A stretch of 64,000 nt of DNA from an uncultured Anaerolineae bacterium (GTDB lineage: Bacteria > Chloroflexota > Anaerolineae > Anaerolineales > Villigracilaceae), in NCBI GenBank assembly GCA_903875215.1, contig CAIQVH010000014.1:38772-102771 (forward strand). The letters are read 5' to 3'. Shown here piece by piece: positions 52,293 through 60,651 of the stretch. A model generated the notes under the pieces. It was not told where the DNA came from and did no database searches. It saw nothing but the letters and a program-made list of their open reading frames with translations. How positions within the stretch are numbered: position 1 is the first letter of the stretch; each line of letters begins with the position of its first letter. A program made the position numbers and the translations under genes.

Positions 52293-53558
52293 ATGGTGCA
52301 TGTGAACACTGATTCCGCCCAGGTGGCCGTTTTCATCGATTTTGATAATATTGAAATCAGCGTGGCTGAGACACAGGGCAAGGACGCTGAAGTAGAGTGG
52401 CAAAAAATCCTTGAAGCCGCTTCGCGTATTGGCCGGGTGGTGATTCGGCGTGCCTATGCTGATTGGTCGCAGCAGACCAGCGCCCAGCGTGAACTGCTGG
52501 GGCTGGGCATTGACCTGGTTCATGTTTCCAGTCGCCGGGGGAAAAACGCTGCCGATATTCGCATTGTGATTGACGCCCTGGAGATGCTCCAGGATACCAA
52601 TGGTCATGTCACCCATGTGCTGCTGGTCTCGGGGGATGGAGACTTCACCGAGCTGGTCCATCGTTTGCGCGGGGCGGGGATTTTTGTGATTGGATTTGGC
52701 GTGAGCGGCACCAGCGCTGAATACCTGGTTAATGCCTGCGACGAATTTATCTTCTACGACCGGCTGGTCGCGCCGCCAGTGCCTGCGCAGAAGAAGAAGG
52801 TCTCTGTGACAGAAACGCCGGCTCCTTCCTTCGACATCACCGAGGCGCGCCTGTTGCTGCGCCGCGTTCTGGAATCCTGGGAAGACGATTGGATGCCAGC
52901 TTCCGAGCTGAAAAAATCCATCCTGCGCCTGAACCCCTCTTTTAACGAGCGCAATTACGATTTTTCAAGTTTCAAGGATTTCTTGCAAGCCCAGCAAGAG
53001 ATGATCACTCTGCGCACGATCGGCCTCTCGCTTGAAGCGCAGTTGATTCCCGAGGCGCCGCCTTCGGCTGAATCGTTGATGGAGCAGTATCTGCAGATTT
53101 TGGGCACCCAGAAAATTCGCATGGCACCCAATGAATACCGCCCGGCGATCATCTTCAAGTTCTTTGAATTTGGCAAGGTGGGCGGTTACTCGCTGACCCA
53201 GCTTAAAGACAAGGTTCATGCCCATTTTGAAGAGACCGCCCCGCATGTTACGGGGGGGCACATTACAGAGACGGCGCACCAGTTGTTTCACACTTTTTGC
53301 TTCATCTTCGACGCGGAGCAGAATGGTTACCCGCCTGATACCAAACTGTGGGACAAGCGTGTGACCTTTACGACGGATGTCACCCGCGCTGGGGAATTGC
53401 TCGATAAATGCGACCGGGGCATTTTGCAGAAAATCGGCAAGGCGCTTGGCGGCCTGGAAAAAATTGACCGCGAAGTGGCCGGGCGATTGCTTTATGGCAA
53501 TTTCCGGGGCGAACCGATGCTCGAGCATGTCAACCAGTTGATCGCGGCGATCAAGTAG
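52293..53558 (+). CDS. NYN (PIN-like) domain protein with OST-HTH/LOTUS-like region
   Basis: ATG 52293 used (421 residues); GTG 52302 with AAGGA upstream is an alternative. The NYN domain (about 1-165) has VAVFIDFDNIEIS, ADIRIVIDALEML and LLVSGDGDFTELVHRLRGAG, giving the acidic residues of PIN-like RNases. A region at about 180-255 (EARLLLRRVLESWEDDWMPASELKKSIL, NYDFSSFKDFLQ) resembles the OST-HTH/LOTUS RNA-binding fold. The last 150 residues are unrecognised. NYN-LOTUS proteins are predicted RNA-processing nucleases. It stands alone with a TATAAT at 52183-52188 about 105 bp upstream. Confidence 0.85.
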   Translation: MVHVNTDSAQVAVFIDFDNIEISVAETQGKDAEVEWQKILEAASRIGRVVIRRAYADWSQQTSAQRELLGLGIDLVHVSSRRGKNAADIRIVIDALEMLQDTNGHVTHVLLVSGDGDFTELVHRLRGAGIFVIGFGVSGTSAEYLVNACDEFIFYDRLVAPPVPAQKKKVSVTETPAPSFDITEARLLLRRVLESWEDDWMPASELKKSILRLNPSFNERNYDFSSFKDFLQAQQEMITLRTIGLSLEAQLIPEAPPSAESLMEQYLQILGTQKIRMAPNEYRPAIIFKFFEFGKVGGYSLTQLKDKVHAHFEETAPHVTGGHITETAHQLFHTFCFIFDAEQNGYPPDTKLWDKRVTFTTDVTRAGELLDKCDRGILQKIGKALGGLEKIDREVAGRLLYGNFRGEPMLEHVNQLIAAIK

Positions 53559-53583
53559 TCGGCGTGAAAAAAGGCCATCAGCG

Positions 53584-53620
53584 CCGGGGAGCGGGAGCAA
53601 TCCAGTTCCCCGGTGTTTGT
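53584..53620 (+). terminator. Terminator-like hairpin after the NYN gene
   Basis: The 7-bp stem CCGGGGA/TCCCCGG has a 16-nt loop and a TGTTTGTTT tail. Moderate quality. Confidence 0.45.
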
Positions 53621-53694
53621 TTGCGGGTCTGAATGTCCCAATCTAATTATGGTAGAATGACGCCCCGGAAATGGTTGAGTAGATGGAGTTTCCT

Positions 53695-53895
53695 ATGACT
53701 GTGAAATTGATCCTGCGTGGAAAAGAATATGAAGTCAGGGCGGGGATGACCCTGTTGGATGCGTTGAAGAAAATCAATGTTTTGTCTGAAGCGGTGCTGG
53801 CAGTGCGCGAGGGCGAGATGATTCTCGATGACGAAATTCTCAAGGATGGCGAAACCATCCGGCTGGTGGCGGTCATCTCGGGTGGGGCACAATGA
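53695..53895 (+). CDS. Ubiquitin-like sulfur carrier (TtuB/MoaD/ThiS-like)
   Basis: Start at ATG 53695, with GGAG six bases upstream; ATG 53683 would leave no ribosome site. The 66-residue protein has the beta-grasp pattern MTVKLILRGKEYEVRAGMTLLDALKKI ... LKDGETIRLVAVISGG. Sulfur carriers of this type end in Gly-Gly; here two residues, Ala-Gln, follow the diglycine. It overlaps the next gene (TtuA-like) by four bases, which points to tRNA 2-thiouridine formation rather than molybdopterin or thiamine synthesis. Use as a carrier would require removal of the two extra residues, so its activity is an open point. Confidence 0.85.
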   Translation: MTVKLILRGKEYEVRAGMTLLDALKKINVLSEAVLAVREGEMILDDEILKDGETIRLVAVISGGAQ

Positions 53896-54839
53896 AATGC
53901 CGCGCCTGTGGCGGCAAGGCTGTTGTTAATATGCGCCAGCACAAGCTGGCTCTATGCAAAGAGCATTATCTCGAATGGGTGCCCGAACAGGTTGCGCGGT
54001 TTATTAAAAAATACCGTATGTTTGGGCCGGATGAGAAAATCCTGGTGGCGGTCTCGGGCGGCAAAGATTCACTCTCGCTTTGGGATATTCTGATCCGGTT
54101 GGGATATAACGCGGATGGGTTGTACCTGGGCCTGGGTATAAATGAAGGCCCGGACGGGGGGGCTGATTCCGGCTATTCGGCAGAATCCCGGCGTATGGTG
54201 GAGCAGTTTGCCTTGGGGCGTGGTCTTAAACTTCACGTGGTGGACATTCAGCAGGAATATGGTCACTCCATTCCGGCGCTTTCCTTGATGACGCACCGCG
54301 GCCAGAACCGGCCCTGTTCGGTTTGCGGCGTGACCAAACGTCACGAGATGAATCGCATGGCCCGTGAACTGGGTTACGATGTGCTGGCGACCGGTCACAA
54401 CCTGGATGATGAAGCCGCGGTGCTCTTTGGCAATACCCTGTCCTGGCAGAAGGATTTTCTTTTGCGCCAGGGGCCAATGTTGCCCGGGCATGATGGGCTG
54501 GCGCGCAAAGTCAAGCCGCTGTGTCGTTTCTACGAAAAAGAGATGGCGGCATATGCGTTGCTGCGCGGGATAGACTATATCTATGAAGAATGCCCGTACT
54601 CGGTCGGATCTACCTCGATTTATTACAAAGAACTGCTCAACCAATTGGAAAGTGAGCGTCCCGGCGCCAAGCTGGCTTTCTACCTGAAATATCTTGAGGC
54701 GCGCGTGAGCGGTCTTTTCATTCAGCCCGAGGAGCAACCTCAGGCGCTCCATACCTGCCCGGTCTGCGGCCAGCCGACTCAATATGAGGGTAAGTGCTCC
54801 TTTTGCCGCATGCTGGAGAAAGCCAACTCGGAAACATGA
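53892..54839 (+). CDS. ttuA: TtuA/Ncs6-family tRNA 2-thiolation enzyme
   Basis: 315 residues. An N-terminal zinc finger (Cys3, Cys6, Cys22, His25) is followed by the ATP pyrophosphatase loop SGGKDS at 55-60. Three cysteines, Cys142 and Cys145 in CSVC and Cys234 in EECPYS, match the [4Fe-4S] ligands of TtuA. GHNLDDEA and a C-terminal second zinc finger (CPVC ... CSFC) complete the family pattern. It adenylates and thiolates a uridine of tRNA (position 54 in Thermus TtuA) using sulfur from a ubiquitin-like carrier. Overlaps both neighbours by four bases. Confidence 0.93.
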   Translation: MKCRACGGKAVVNMRQHKLALCKEHYLEWVPEQVARFIKKYRMFGPDEKILVAVSGGKDSLSLWDILIRLGYNADGLYLGLGINEGPDGGADSGYSAESRRMVEQFALGRGLKLHVVDIQQEYGHSIPALSLMTHRGQNRPCSVCGVTKRHEMNRMARELGYDVLATGHNLDDEAAVLFGNTLSWQKDFLLRQGPMLPGHDGLARKVKPLCRFYEKEMAAYALLRGIDYIYEECPYSVGSTSIYYKELLNQLESERPGAKLAFYLKYLEARVSGLFIQPEEQPQALHTCPVCGQPTQYEGKCSFCRMLEKANSET

Positions 54840-55480
54840 AACCTGCCAGCGATCCCACTCTCGATTACAAACGTCTGGTGGCCCAGGGTTATGATCAATG
54901 TGCCGCTGCTTATGAACTGGCCCGGCGCGAGAAAACACACCCCGAAATCAAGTGGTTGAAGAAACAGCTTCCCAACCAGGCCCAGGTGCTGGATTTGGGC
55001 TGTGGCTGCGGCCTGCCGGTGACTCGTGAACTGGCCAAGCGATTTGTCGTTACCGGGGTTGATATTTCTGCCGAACAGATTCGGCGCGCGCGGCGGCATG
55101 TTCGCCATGCCACGTTTCTGCACAGTGACATCATGGCCTTGGATTTTCCAGCCGCCAGTTTTGATGCGGTAGTTGCTTTATATGCCATCTTTCATCTGCC
55201 GCGCGGTGAACACGATCGCCTGTTTCACAACCTGCGCCGCTGGCTCAAGCCGGGAGGATATCTCGTCGCTACCCTTGCCCAGGATCCAGAAGAACCCTAT
55301 ACCGAGCCCGATTTTTTCGGCGTGGAGATGTACTGGAGCCATTACGGCATGCTGGAGTACAACGCCATGCTGGCCGAAGCTGGTTTTACGATCCTCTCAA
55401 CCAGCCTGATTGGACATGGATATGGCCTTGAAGCACCTGTCGAAAGTCATCCGCTGGTGATTGCGCAGGCGCGGGAGTAA
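54836..55480 (+). CDS. Class I SAM-dependent methyltransferase
   Basis: Start at ATG 54836 within the ttuA stop (ATGA), giving 214 residues. Motif I VLDLGCGCGLPVTREL, VTGVDISAEQI, LHSDIMALDFPAASFDAVVALYAIFHLPRGEH and LKPGGYLVATLA show a class I Rossmann methyltransferase of the UbiE/type 11 kind. The substrate is unknown. Coupling to ttuA suggests, but does not show, a tRNA-related substrate. Confidence 0.9.
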   Translation: MKPASDPTLDYKRLVAQGYDQCAAAYELARREKTHPEIKWLKKQLPNQAQVLDLGCGCGLPVTRELAKRFVVTGVDISAEQIRRARRHVRHATFLHSDIMALDFPAASFDAVVALYAIFHLPRGEHDRLFHNLRRWLKPGGYLVATLAQDPEEPYTEPDFFGVEMYWSHYGMLEYNAMLAEAGFTILSTSLIGHGYGLEAPVESHPLVIAQARE

Positions 55481-55523
55481 GCCTGGCGGCTGCGCAAAGC
55501 CCTTCGGGTTCAAGGAGTTTTCG

Positions 55524-56237
55524 TTGCAAACTGAAAAGCATTACCGCTTTTTTGACGTGATCATGGCCTTATTCGTGACCGTGCTGGTGGTCTCGAACAT
55601 TGCTTCTTCGGCGAAAATTGTGGATCTGGGCTTTAGCCTGTTCGGCGTGCCGTTGGCTTTCGATGCCGGGACGCTGCTTTTTCCGGTTTCCTATATTTTT
55701 GGCGATATTCTGACGGAAGTCTACGGCTACCAGCGCTCGCGGCGCGTCATCTGGGCTGGATTCCTGGCTCTGGCGCTGGCTTCGGCTGTGTTCTGGTTCG
55801 TCAGCATTCTGCCAGGCGAAACCACCTGGCAGGGTTATGCCGGTGATGCGGCTTACGCGTCCATCCTGGGCGGTATGTCGAGCGGCGGCATTGTGCTTGG
55901 GTCGCTGATTGGTTTTTGGGGCGGGGAATTCTCTAATTCGTTTATTCTGGCCCGTCTTAAGGTTGCGACTCATGGCCGTCTGCTCTGGTTGCGCACTATC
56001 GGCAGTACACTGGTGGGAGAGCTGGTGGATTCGCTGCTGTTCGTGCTGGTGGCTTCGCTGTTTGGTGTTTTTCCCTGGGGCTTGTTTGCCACCCTGGCGC
56101 TGACCAATTATTTGTTTAAGTGCATTGTCGAGGTGCTGATGACCCCCATCACGTATGCCATTGTTGGGGCGCTGAAGCGCAGCGAGCGAGAAGATTTCTA
56201 TGACCGGGAGACGAATTTCAATCCTTTCCGGCTCTGA
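55524..56237 (+). CDS. Queuosine precursor transporter (YhhQ/VUT family)
   Basis: The start is TTG 55524 because a perfect AAGGAG lies seven bases upstream; no ATG fits. The 237-residue protein has six or seven membrane helices. Family marks include ALFVTVLVVSNIASSAKIV, FDAGTLLFPVSYIFGDILTEVYGYQRSRRVIWAGF, GEFSNSFILARLK, LRTIGSTLVGELVDSLLFV and TNYLFKCIVEVLMTPITY. The family imports preQ0/preQ1 for tRNA queuosine. It follows the thiolation operon in the same direction, another tRNA-modification link. Confidence 0.93.
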   Translation: MQTEKHYRFFDVIMALFVTVLVVSNIASSAKIVDLGFSLFGVPLAFDAGTLLFPVSYIFGDILTEVYGYQRSRRVIWAGFLALALASAVFWFVSILPGETTWQGYAGDAAYASILGGMSSGGIVLGSLIGFWGGEFSNSFILARLKVATHGRLLWLRTIGSTLVGELVDSLLFVLVASLFGVFPWGLFATLALTNYLFKCIVEVLMTPITYAIVGALKRSEREDFYDRETNFNPFRL

Positions 56238-56254
56238 ATCGGTGTGGGATACAA

Positions 56255-56299
56255 CAGAAACGCGAGCTGGATTGTGCAGACATCCAGCTCGCGTTTCTG
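56255..56299. terminator. 18-bp palindrome between convergent genes
   Basis: CAGAAACGCGAGCTGGAT pairs perfectly with its complement at 56282-56299 around a 9-nt loop. There is no separate U-tract, but the position between two convergent stops suits a bidirectional terminator. Confidence 0.7.
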
Positions 56300-56322
56300 T
56301 ATGATGCGTCCCGGCGCGTGTT

Positions 56323-57024
56323 TTAGAAAACGGATTCCTGGGGCAGGGCGGCGCTGATGCGTTTTAACTGTTCTGCTGGCAGGGGGTTTTCTTTGGCGGT
56401 TTTGCGCAGGTAGTCTTTTAATTGTTCCAGTTTCAGGGTGGGGTGCGGGGCATTTTCAGCCTGGAGCTGGGCGCGGTCATCGGTGAAAACCAGCGAGGCG
56501 TGCAGGGGCGGAAGGTCGTCGCCGAGGTTCTTTTTCAGGGAGGCGGTTAATTCATCCATTTCTGCTTGAATTTCCAAATCCGGACGTCCCAGGCCTTCCT
56601 GGGCAAAGATTTTAAGATAGCTCAGCATCAGGCCGCCGCCGGTTTGTTTCCAGCGGTTTTTTTCGAAGGTGATGGTGCCGCGCTGGTAATGTGGGGATAA
56701 GATCCACACGCCGGCCGGGCCAACGAGCAGGTGGCTGACGGGGGTCAGGTAGTGATAGAGGGTGTAGTCTTTGGTCAGGCCTTTCAGGGCGGTTGTCAGG
56801 CGTTCGTCGGCGCGCGGGCTGCGGCCCCAACGATTGCCGTAGTAGATGCCAATTTGCGAGAGGATGAACCCGACCATCAGTGCGGCGAAGGAGAGGTAGA
56901 TTTGTTGTTGCATGGTGAAGGAGATGACCATGCCGCCTGCCAGGATGAGCAAGGCGATCAGGCTGGTATATTGGCCAATTCTGGCGTTGCGCTTGATAAT
57001 TTTTTCGTTCGTCAGTACTTTCAT
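56323..57024 (-). CDS. Two-TM membrane protein with NERD-like domain
   Basis: 233 residues. Two close membrane helices (about 16-36 and 43-63) are followed by a cytoplasmic domain with ADERLTTALKGL, YTLYHYLTPVSHLLVGPAGVWILSPHYQRG. This resembles the beginning of the NERD nuclease-related domain, in which such a strand-turn carries the catalytic residues. The expected later K/D residues are less clear, so activity is doubtful. The rest is helical and charged. It starts 51 bp downstream of plsX on the same strand. Function unknown. Confidence 0.65.
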   Translation of the reverse strand: MKVLTNEKIIKRNARIGQYTSLIALLILAGGMVISFTMQQQIYLSFAALMVGFILSQIGIYYGNRWGRSPRADERLTTALKGLTKDYTLYHYLTPVSHLLVGPAGVWILSPHYQRGTITFEKNRWKQTGGGLMLSYLKIFAQEGLGRPDLEIQAEMDELTASLKKNLGDDLPPLHASLVFTDDRAQLQAENAPHPTLKLEQLKDYLRKTAKENPLPAEQLKRISAALPQESVF

Positions 57025-57075
57025 GCAGACCTCATCAGTGGGGGGATGGCGGCCCGGCGCGGGCCGGCGCCGCGT

Positions 57076-58092
57076 TTAGTGCTGTAAGCGTTCGCGGATG
57101 CCAGCTTTCATGGCTTCAAGGACCTGTGCTTCGATGGCGTTTTTGGCCACCCGAATGGCGTTTTTGATGGCGATTTCATCTGAGCGGCCGTGACCGATGA
57201 AGACCAGCCCGTTGACGCCCAGCAGGGGCGCGGCGCCTTCTTCGCTTGGGTCGAGCAATTTTTTGATTTTGCCGAGGGCCGGTTTGACAAGCAGGCCGCC
57301 CAGCATGGCCAGGGGGCCGCCGTTTTTGATGGACTCTTTCATCTTGTCAACGATCAATTTGGCGACTGCTTCGGAGGTTTTGAGCATCACGTTGCCTGTA
57401 AAGCCATCGGTGACGGCGACATCCACTGCGCCGCCGATGAATTCTTTGCCTTCGACATTTCCGTAGAAGTTGAGCCCGGCGTTCTTTAGCATGGGGGTGG
57501 CTTCTTTGACGTTGTGATTGCCCTTGCCCTCTTCTTCGCCATTTGAGATTAGCCCGACTTTGGGATTAGGGATGCCGCGTACTTTTTCGGCGTAGATGCT
57601 GCCCATGATTGCGAACTGGTACAGGTTCTCGGGTTTGACTTCAGGGTTGGCGCCGATATCGAGTACCACGCAAGAGCCAGTGGCGGTGGGGAAAACGGGC
57701 GCCAGTGCTGGCAGGTCCACGCCTTCGATGGTTCCCAGGCGGAAGTAGGCGGTGGCCATCCCTGCGCCGGTATTTCCGGCGGTGACGAAAGCCTGCGCCT
57801 GGCCGTTTTTCACCAGGTCAATACCAACCGCCATCGAATTTTTTGCGTTGGGGCGCCGGGCTTTCAGGGCCAGCGCCATGCCTTTATCTTCCATGGTGAG
57901 CATTTCGGGTGCATGGACGATGCGGATGGGTAGATTGCCGGGGTTTTGGGTGGCAAGCACGGGCTTGATCCGGTCTTCATCTCCGACGAGGATGATTTCA
58001 ACGCCGTATTCGCGCGCGGCCATTACCGCGCCGGCCACGTCTGGGGTGGGGTAATTGTCACTGCCCATGGCATCGAGAACAATGGTGGTCAT
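57076..58092 (-). CDS. plsX: Phosphate acyltransferase PlsX
   Basis: 338 residues, the usual size. Family motifs: IVLDAMGSDNYPTPDVAGAV, VHAPEMLTMEDKG, KNSMAVGIDLVKNGQAQAFVTAGNTGAGMA, VVLDIGANPEVKPENLYQFAIMGS, VGLISNGEEEGKGN, VAVTDGFTGNVMLKTSEA and the closing GVNGLVFIGHGRSDEIAIKNAI. PlsX makes acyl-phosphate from acyl-ACP for phosphatidic acid synthesis. It has no fab genes nearby and is transcribed divergently from the tRNA-Leu gene. Confidence 0.96.
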   Translation of the reverse strand: MTTIVLDAMGSDNYPTPDVAGAVMAAREYGVEIILVGDEDRIKPVLATQNPGNLPIRIVHAPEMLTMEDKGMALALKARRPNAKNSMAVGIDLVKNGQAQAFVTAGNTGAGMATAYFRLGTIEGVDLPALAPVFPTATGSCVVLDIGANPEVKPENLYQFAIMGSIYAEKVRGIPNPKVGLISNGEEEGKGNHNVKEATPMLKNAGLNFYGNVEGKEFIGGAVDVAVTDGFTGNVMLKTSEAVAKLIVDKMKESIKNGGPLAMLGGLLVKPALGKIKKLLDPSEEGAAPLLGVNGLVFIGHGRSDEIAIKNAIRVAKNAIEAQVLEAMKAGIRERLQH

Positions 58093-58122
58093 GAATTGGC
58101 TCCTAGTAAAAAAGCGGATTGC

Positions 58123-58150
58123 TTGACAGGCAAACGAACACGATTATAAT
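58123..58150 (+). promoter_or_regulatory. Consensus promoter of tRNA-Leu
   Basis: Perfect TTGACA (58123-58128) and perfect TATAAT (58145-58150), 16 bp apart. The predicted start lies about six bases before the mature tRNA. This is the best promoter in the window. Confidence 0.9.
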
Positions 58151-58162
58151 ACGTCCTTGCCC

Positions 58163-58244
58163 GCGCTGGTGCTGGAATTGGCAGACAGGCATGGTTGAGG
58201 GCCATGTGGCGAGAGCCGTGGAGGTTCAAGTCCTCTCCAGCGCA
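58163..58244 (+). tRNA. tRNA-Leu (anticodon GAG)
   Basis: Acceptor stem GCGCTGG pairs with CCAGCGC plus discriminator A. The D-loop contains AATTGGCAGA. The anticodon stem CATGG/CCATG holds loop TTGAGGG with GAG at 58197-58199. A long variable arm (TGGC-GAGA-GCC), as required for leucine, and the T-arm GAGG-TTCAAGT-CCTC follow. The CCA end is not encoded. Confidence 0.95.
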
Positions 58245-58245
58245 C

Positions 58246-58279
58246 AAAAAGACCGGAATAATCTCCGGTCTTTTTTTTT
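58246..58279 (+). terminator. Terminator of tRNA-Leu
   Basis: Stem GACCGGA/TCCGGTC (58251-58257, 58264-58270) with flanking A-run and nine T residues. Confidence 0.93.
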
Positions 58280-58297
58280 CGAGGGGATTGAGAGGGC

Positions 58298-59470
58298 TTA
58301 CGCCCCGCCATCACCGTAGAAGGAAGGGTCGGTGGGGGTTTCGCCGCTGGGGTCATGCACCCAGACCCAGTCGCCTTCGGTTGCCCAGTTGTATAGCCAG
58401 TGAGAATCTCCGACGGATAAGTTGACACAGCCATGCGAGGCGTTGTAGCCGAAGAGCGTGCGCCAATAGGCGCCGTGCAGGGCGCGGGCTTTGTCAAAGT
58501 ACATTGTCCAGGGGACATTTTCGAGGTAATAATAATCGGAGCGGTTGGCTTCGAAGGCGCCGCTCATGGTTTCCAGCTCGGTTTTTTTGTAGATTTGGAA
58601 CAGGCCGGGGCGAGTGTAGTAGGGTTTGACGCCGGTGGCGACCAGTGTGGCGAAAACCATTTGGTTATGGTCGTAGACTGCCAGGGTTTGTTGAGCCAGG
58701 TTGACATCCACCCAGCGACCGTTGGTGACTCCTTCTGGTGGGGTGGGGTTGGGTTCGATGACTGCCAACATTCGGCTTTCGATCCACTCATCCGGGCCGA
58801 TCAGCGTCCAGTCGTTGCCTTCGATGTTTTGCCGGGAATAGACCTGGACGACGGTGAAGCGGGGGAGTTTTTGGGTGGGAGGGTTAATCTCCAGGTAATT
58901 TGGTTGGGCGCGCACATCTGCCGGGGAGAGAATCCACCCGAAGGGTTTTTTTGGGGTGGTGTGAATTTCGAGACCCTGGAAAGAGCTGGCTGCCTGGGCG
59001 GTGGAACCGTCTCCGGGCATGTAGTAGCCGGAGGGCAGCTGGAAGTAGGTGCCCTGGTTTGGTGTATCCAATCGGAAGGAGTAAATCACGTATAGGATTG
59101 AACCGGGCGGGATGACCCGCACCGGGCCGGTTTTGGCGATGGCTGCGTCCAGGGTGGGGTAGAAAGCGGTGCCGGTATCAGGGTTGATGCGGTAATACTG
59201 GTAGGGCAGGGTATTTAAAGCGAGCGGTGGTTGGGAGGTTTGCAGAGGCCTCAGGGGAAATTCCAGCCCCAGAAGCGCCATATTGGTGAGGGTTTCGGAG
59301 GGGCCAAGTGGAGCGCAGTCATCCGGCATTTCGAGGTAAACTCCGGGCTGACAGAGGATGGAGCCGGAATTGTCTTCGGGGGGCAGGGTTGTTTCTGCGG
59401 ATGTGGCTGAGAGCGGGATGAGGGAAATCAAGAGCCAGAAGAAAGTCAAGATGTAGATGTTATGTCTCAT
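58298..59470 (-). CDS. Secreted L,D-transpeptidase (YkuD domain)
   Basis: 390 residues with an N-terminal signal peptide (about 1-25). A middle region with two beta modules (including FTVVQVYSRQNIEGNDWTLIG, an SH3-like unit) leads to the C-terminal YkuD domain: WVDVNLAQQTLAVYDHNQMVFATLVATG, ALHGAYWRTLFGYNASHGCVNLS with the catalytic Cys, and DSHWLYNWATEGDWVWV. It makes 3-3 peptidoglycan cross-links or anchors proteins outside the membrane. On its own strand TATAAT lies at 59497-59502, giving a short leader without a clear ribosome site. Confidence 0.93.
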   Translation of the reverse strand: MRHNIYILTFFWLLISLIPLSATSAETTLPPEDNSGSILCQPGVYLEMPDDCAPLGPSETLTNMALLGLEFPLRPLQTSQPPLALNTLPYQYYRINPDTGTAFYPTLDAAIAKTGPVRVIPPGSILYVIYSFRLDTPNQGTYFQLPSGYYMPGDGSTAQAASSFQGLEIHTTPKKPFGWILSPADVRAQPNYLEINPPTQKLPRFTVVQVYSRQNIEGNDWTLIGPDEWIESRMLAVIEPNPTPPEGVTNGRWVDVNLAQQTLAVYDHNQMVFATLVATGVKPYYTRPGLFQIYKKTELETMSGAFEANRSDYYYLENVPWTMYFDKARALHGAYWRTLFGYNASHGCVNLSVGDSHWLYNWATEGDWVWVHDPSGETPTDPSFYGDGGA

Positions 59471-59604
59471 AAGGATTTTTCACCAAGGATGTCCAAATTA
59501 TACTTGTATATCGGGTGGAAATATATTGCGGAAGTACTCTCGTGCTATAATTACAAAGTCGACGCCCTGGTCGGGCGATAGCATTTTATGCCAGGAGGAT
59601 GATT

Positions 59605-59976
59605 TTGTCTAAGTCTCGCACACAGATAATGGTGGACCGCTTGCGGGCTTTGCAGGCTTCTTCGCCGGATATCGAAGCTTCGGCAATTGTCAGTGTGGAT
59701 GGGTTGAGTATTGCCTCCGCGCTGCCGCAGGGCGTCGAGGAAGATCGGATTTCGGCCATGTCTGCTGCAATGCTTTCTCTGGGTGAAAGAATTTCCAGTG
59801 AATTGGGGCGCGGTTCCCTTGAACAGGTGTATATTAAAGGTGAAAAAGGTTTTGTGGTATTAATGTCGATTGGACAGGAAGCTGTGTTAACCGCCCTGGC
59901 CAGAGAGCAGGCGAAATTGGGTTTAATTTTTTTAGATATTCGCCGCACCACTGAAGATCTCGAAAAACTTATCTAA
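59605..59976 (+). CDS. Roadblock/LC7 domain protein
   Basis: Start taken at TTG 59605: AGGAGG (59593-59598) is six bases upstream, while the ATG at 59599 touches it. The 123-residue product is one Roadblock fold: RLRALQASSPDIEASAIVSVDGLSIASAL, ISAMSAAMLSLGERISSELGRGSLEQVYIKGEKGFVVL and LTALAREQAKLGLIFLDI. In bacteria these proteins act as partners of MglA-like GTPases or as receptor-side regulators. No GTPase is present here. It heads an operon with the V4R protein 13 bp downstream; a TATAAT lies at 59546-59551. Confidence 0.88.
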   Translation: MSKSRTQIMVDRLRALQASSPDIEASAIVSVDGLSIASALPQGVEEDRISAMSAAMLSLGERISSELGRGSLEQVYIKGEKGFVVLMSIGQEAVLTALAREQAKLGLIFLDIRRTTEDLEKLI

Positions 59977-59989
59977 GGCGGAGTCTGTT

Positions 59990-60625
59990 ATGAGTCCAAT
60001 CCAAAAAGCTGGTCTGTATTATCCGAGCAAATTTGGCTTGATTACTATCAAAGCCCTGGAAGATGTGATGGGGAAAAATGGCCTGAACGCGATTTTAAAC
60101 CTGGCCAGTTTGAATATTTATGTTGATAACTATCCTCCCGATAGCCTGGAAAAATCGTTTGATTTTGCCGATCTTTCGTCGATCAATGTTGCGCTGGAAG
60201 AGATGTATGGCCCACGCGGCGGACGCGGACTTGCTTTGCGCGCGGGGCGGGCGACTTTTGCAGATGCCCTGCGGAATTTTGGTGCCCTGGCAGGTGTAGG
60301 CGATCTGGCGTTCAAGGTGTTGCCCTTGCAGGCCAAGCTGCGGATTGGCATTCCGGCCATGGCAAAAATCTTTTCGCAGGTCAGTGATCAGCTTAGTACG
60401 GTGGAAGAACGCGAGAATGAGTTCGTTTATACGATCCATCAATGCCCGGTCTGTTGGGGGCGTTCGGATGTTGATAAACCGGTCTGTTTTATCGCGGTAG
60501 GGCTGCTTCAGGAAGGCCTGAAATGGGTTTCAGGTGGGAATGAGTTCCGTGTCAATGAATCCCGTTGTATTGCGTTGGGGGATACTGTTTGCGAATTCAT
60601 TATTCAGAAAGAGCCGATTGCCTGA
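59990..60625 (+). CDS. V4R (4-vinyl reductase) domain protein
   Basis: 211 residues. The C-terminal half has the V4R/heme-NO-binding-like pattern: ECPVC-type cysteines in IHQCPVCWGRSDVDKPVCFIAVGLLQEGLKW and ESRCIALGDTVCEFII. V4R domains are predicted to bind small hydrophobic or metal-type ligands through such cysteine/hydrophobic pockets. The N-terminal half (KFGLITIKALEDVMGKNGLNAIL) is like the helical lead-in of other V4R sensors. It sits between Roadblock and response-regulator genes, so it is probably the sensor part of this pathway. Confidence 0.82.
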   Translation: MSPIQKAGLYYPSKFGLITIKALEDVMGKNGLNAILNLASLNIYVDNYPPDSLEKSFDFADLSSINVALEEMYGPRGGRGLALRAGRATFADALRNFGALAGVGDLAFKVLPLQAKLRIGIPAMAKIFSQVSDQLSTVEERENEFVYTIHQCPVCWGRSDVDKPVCFIAVGLLQEGLKWVSGGNEFRVNESRCIALGDTVCEFIIQKEPIA

Positions 60626-60651
60626 CGGATGTCGGGCAGACGAGGCGCCTT

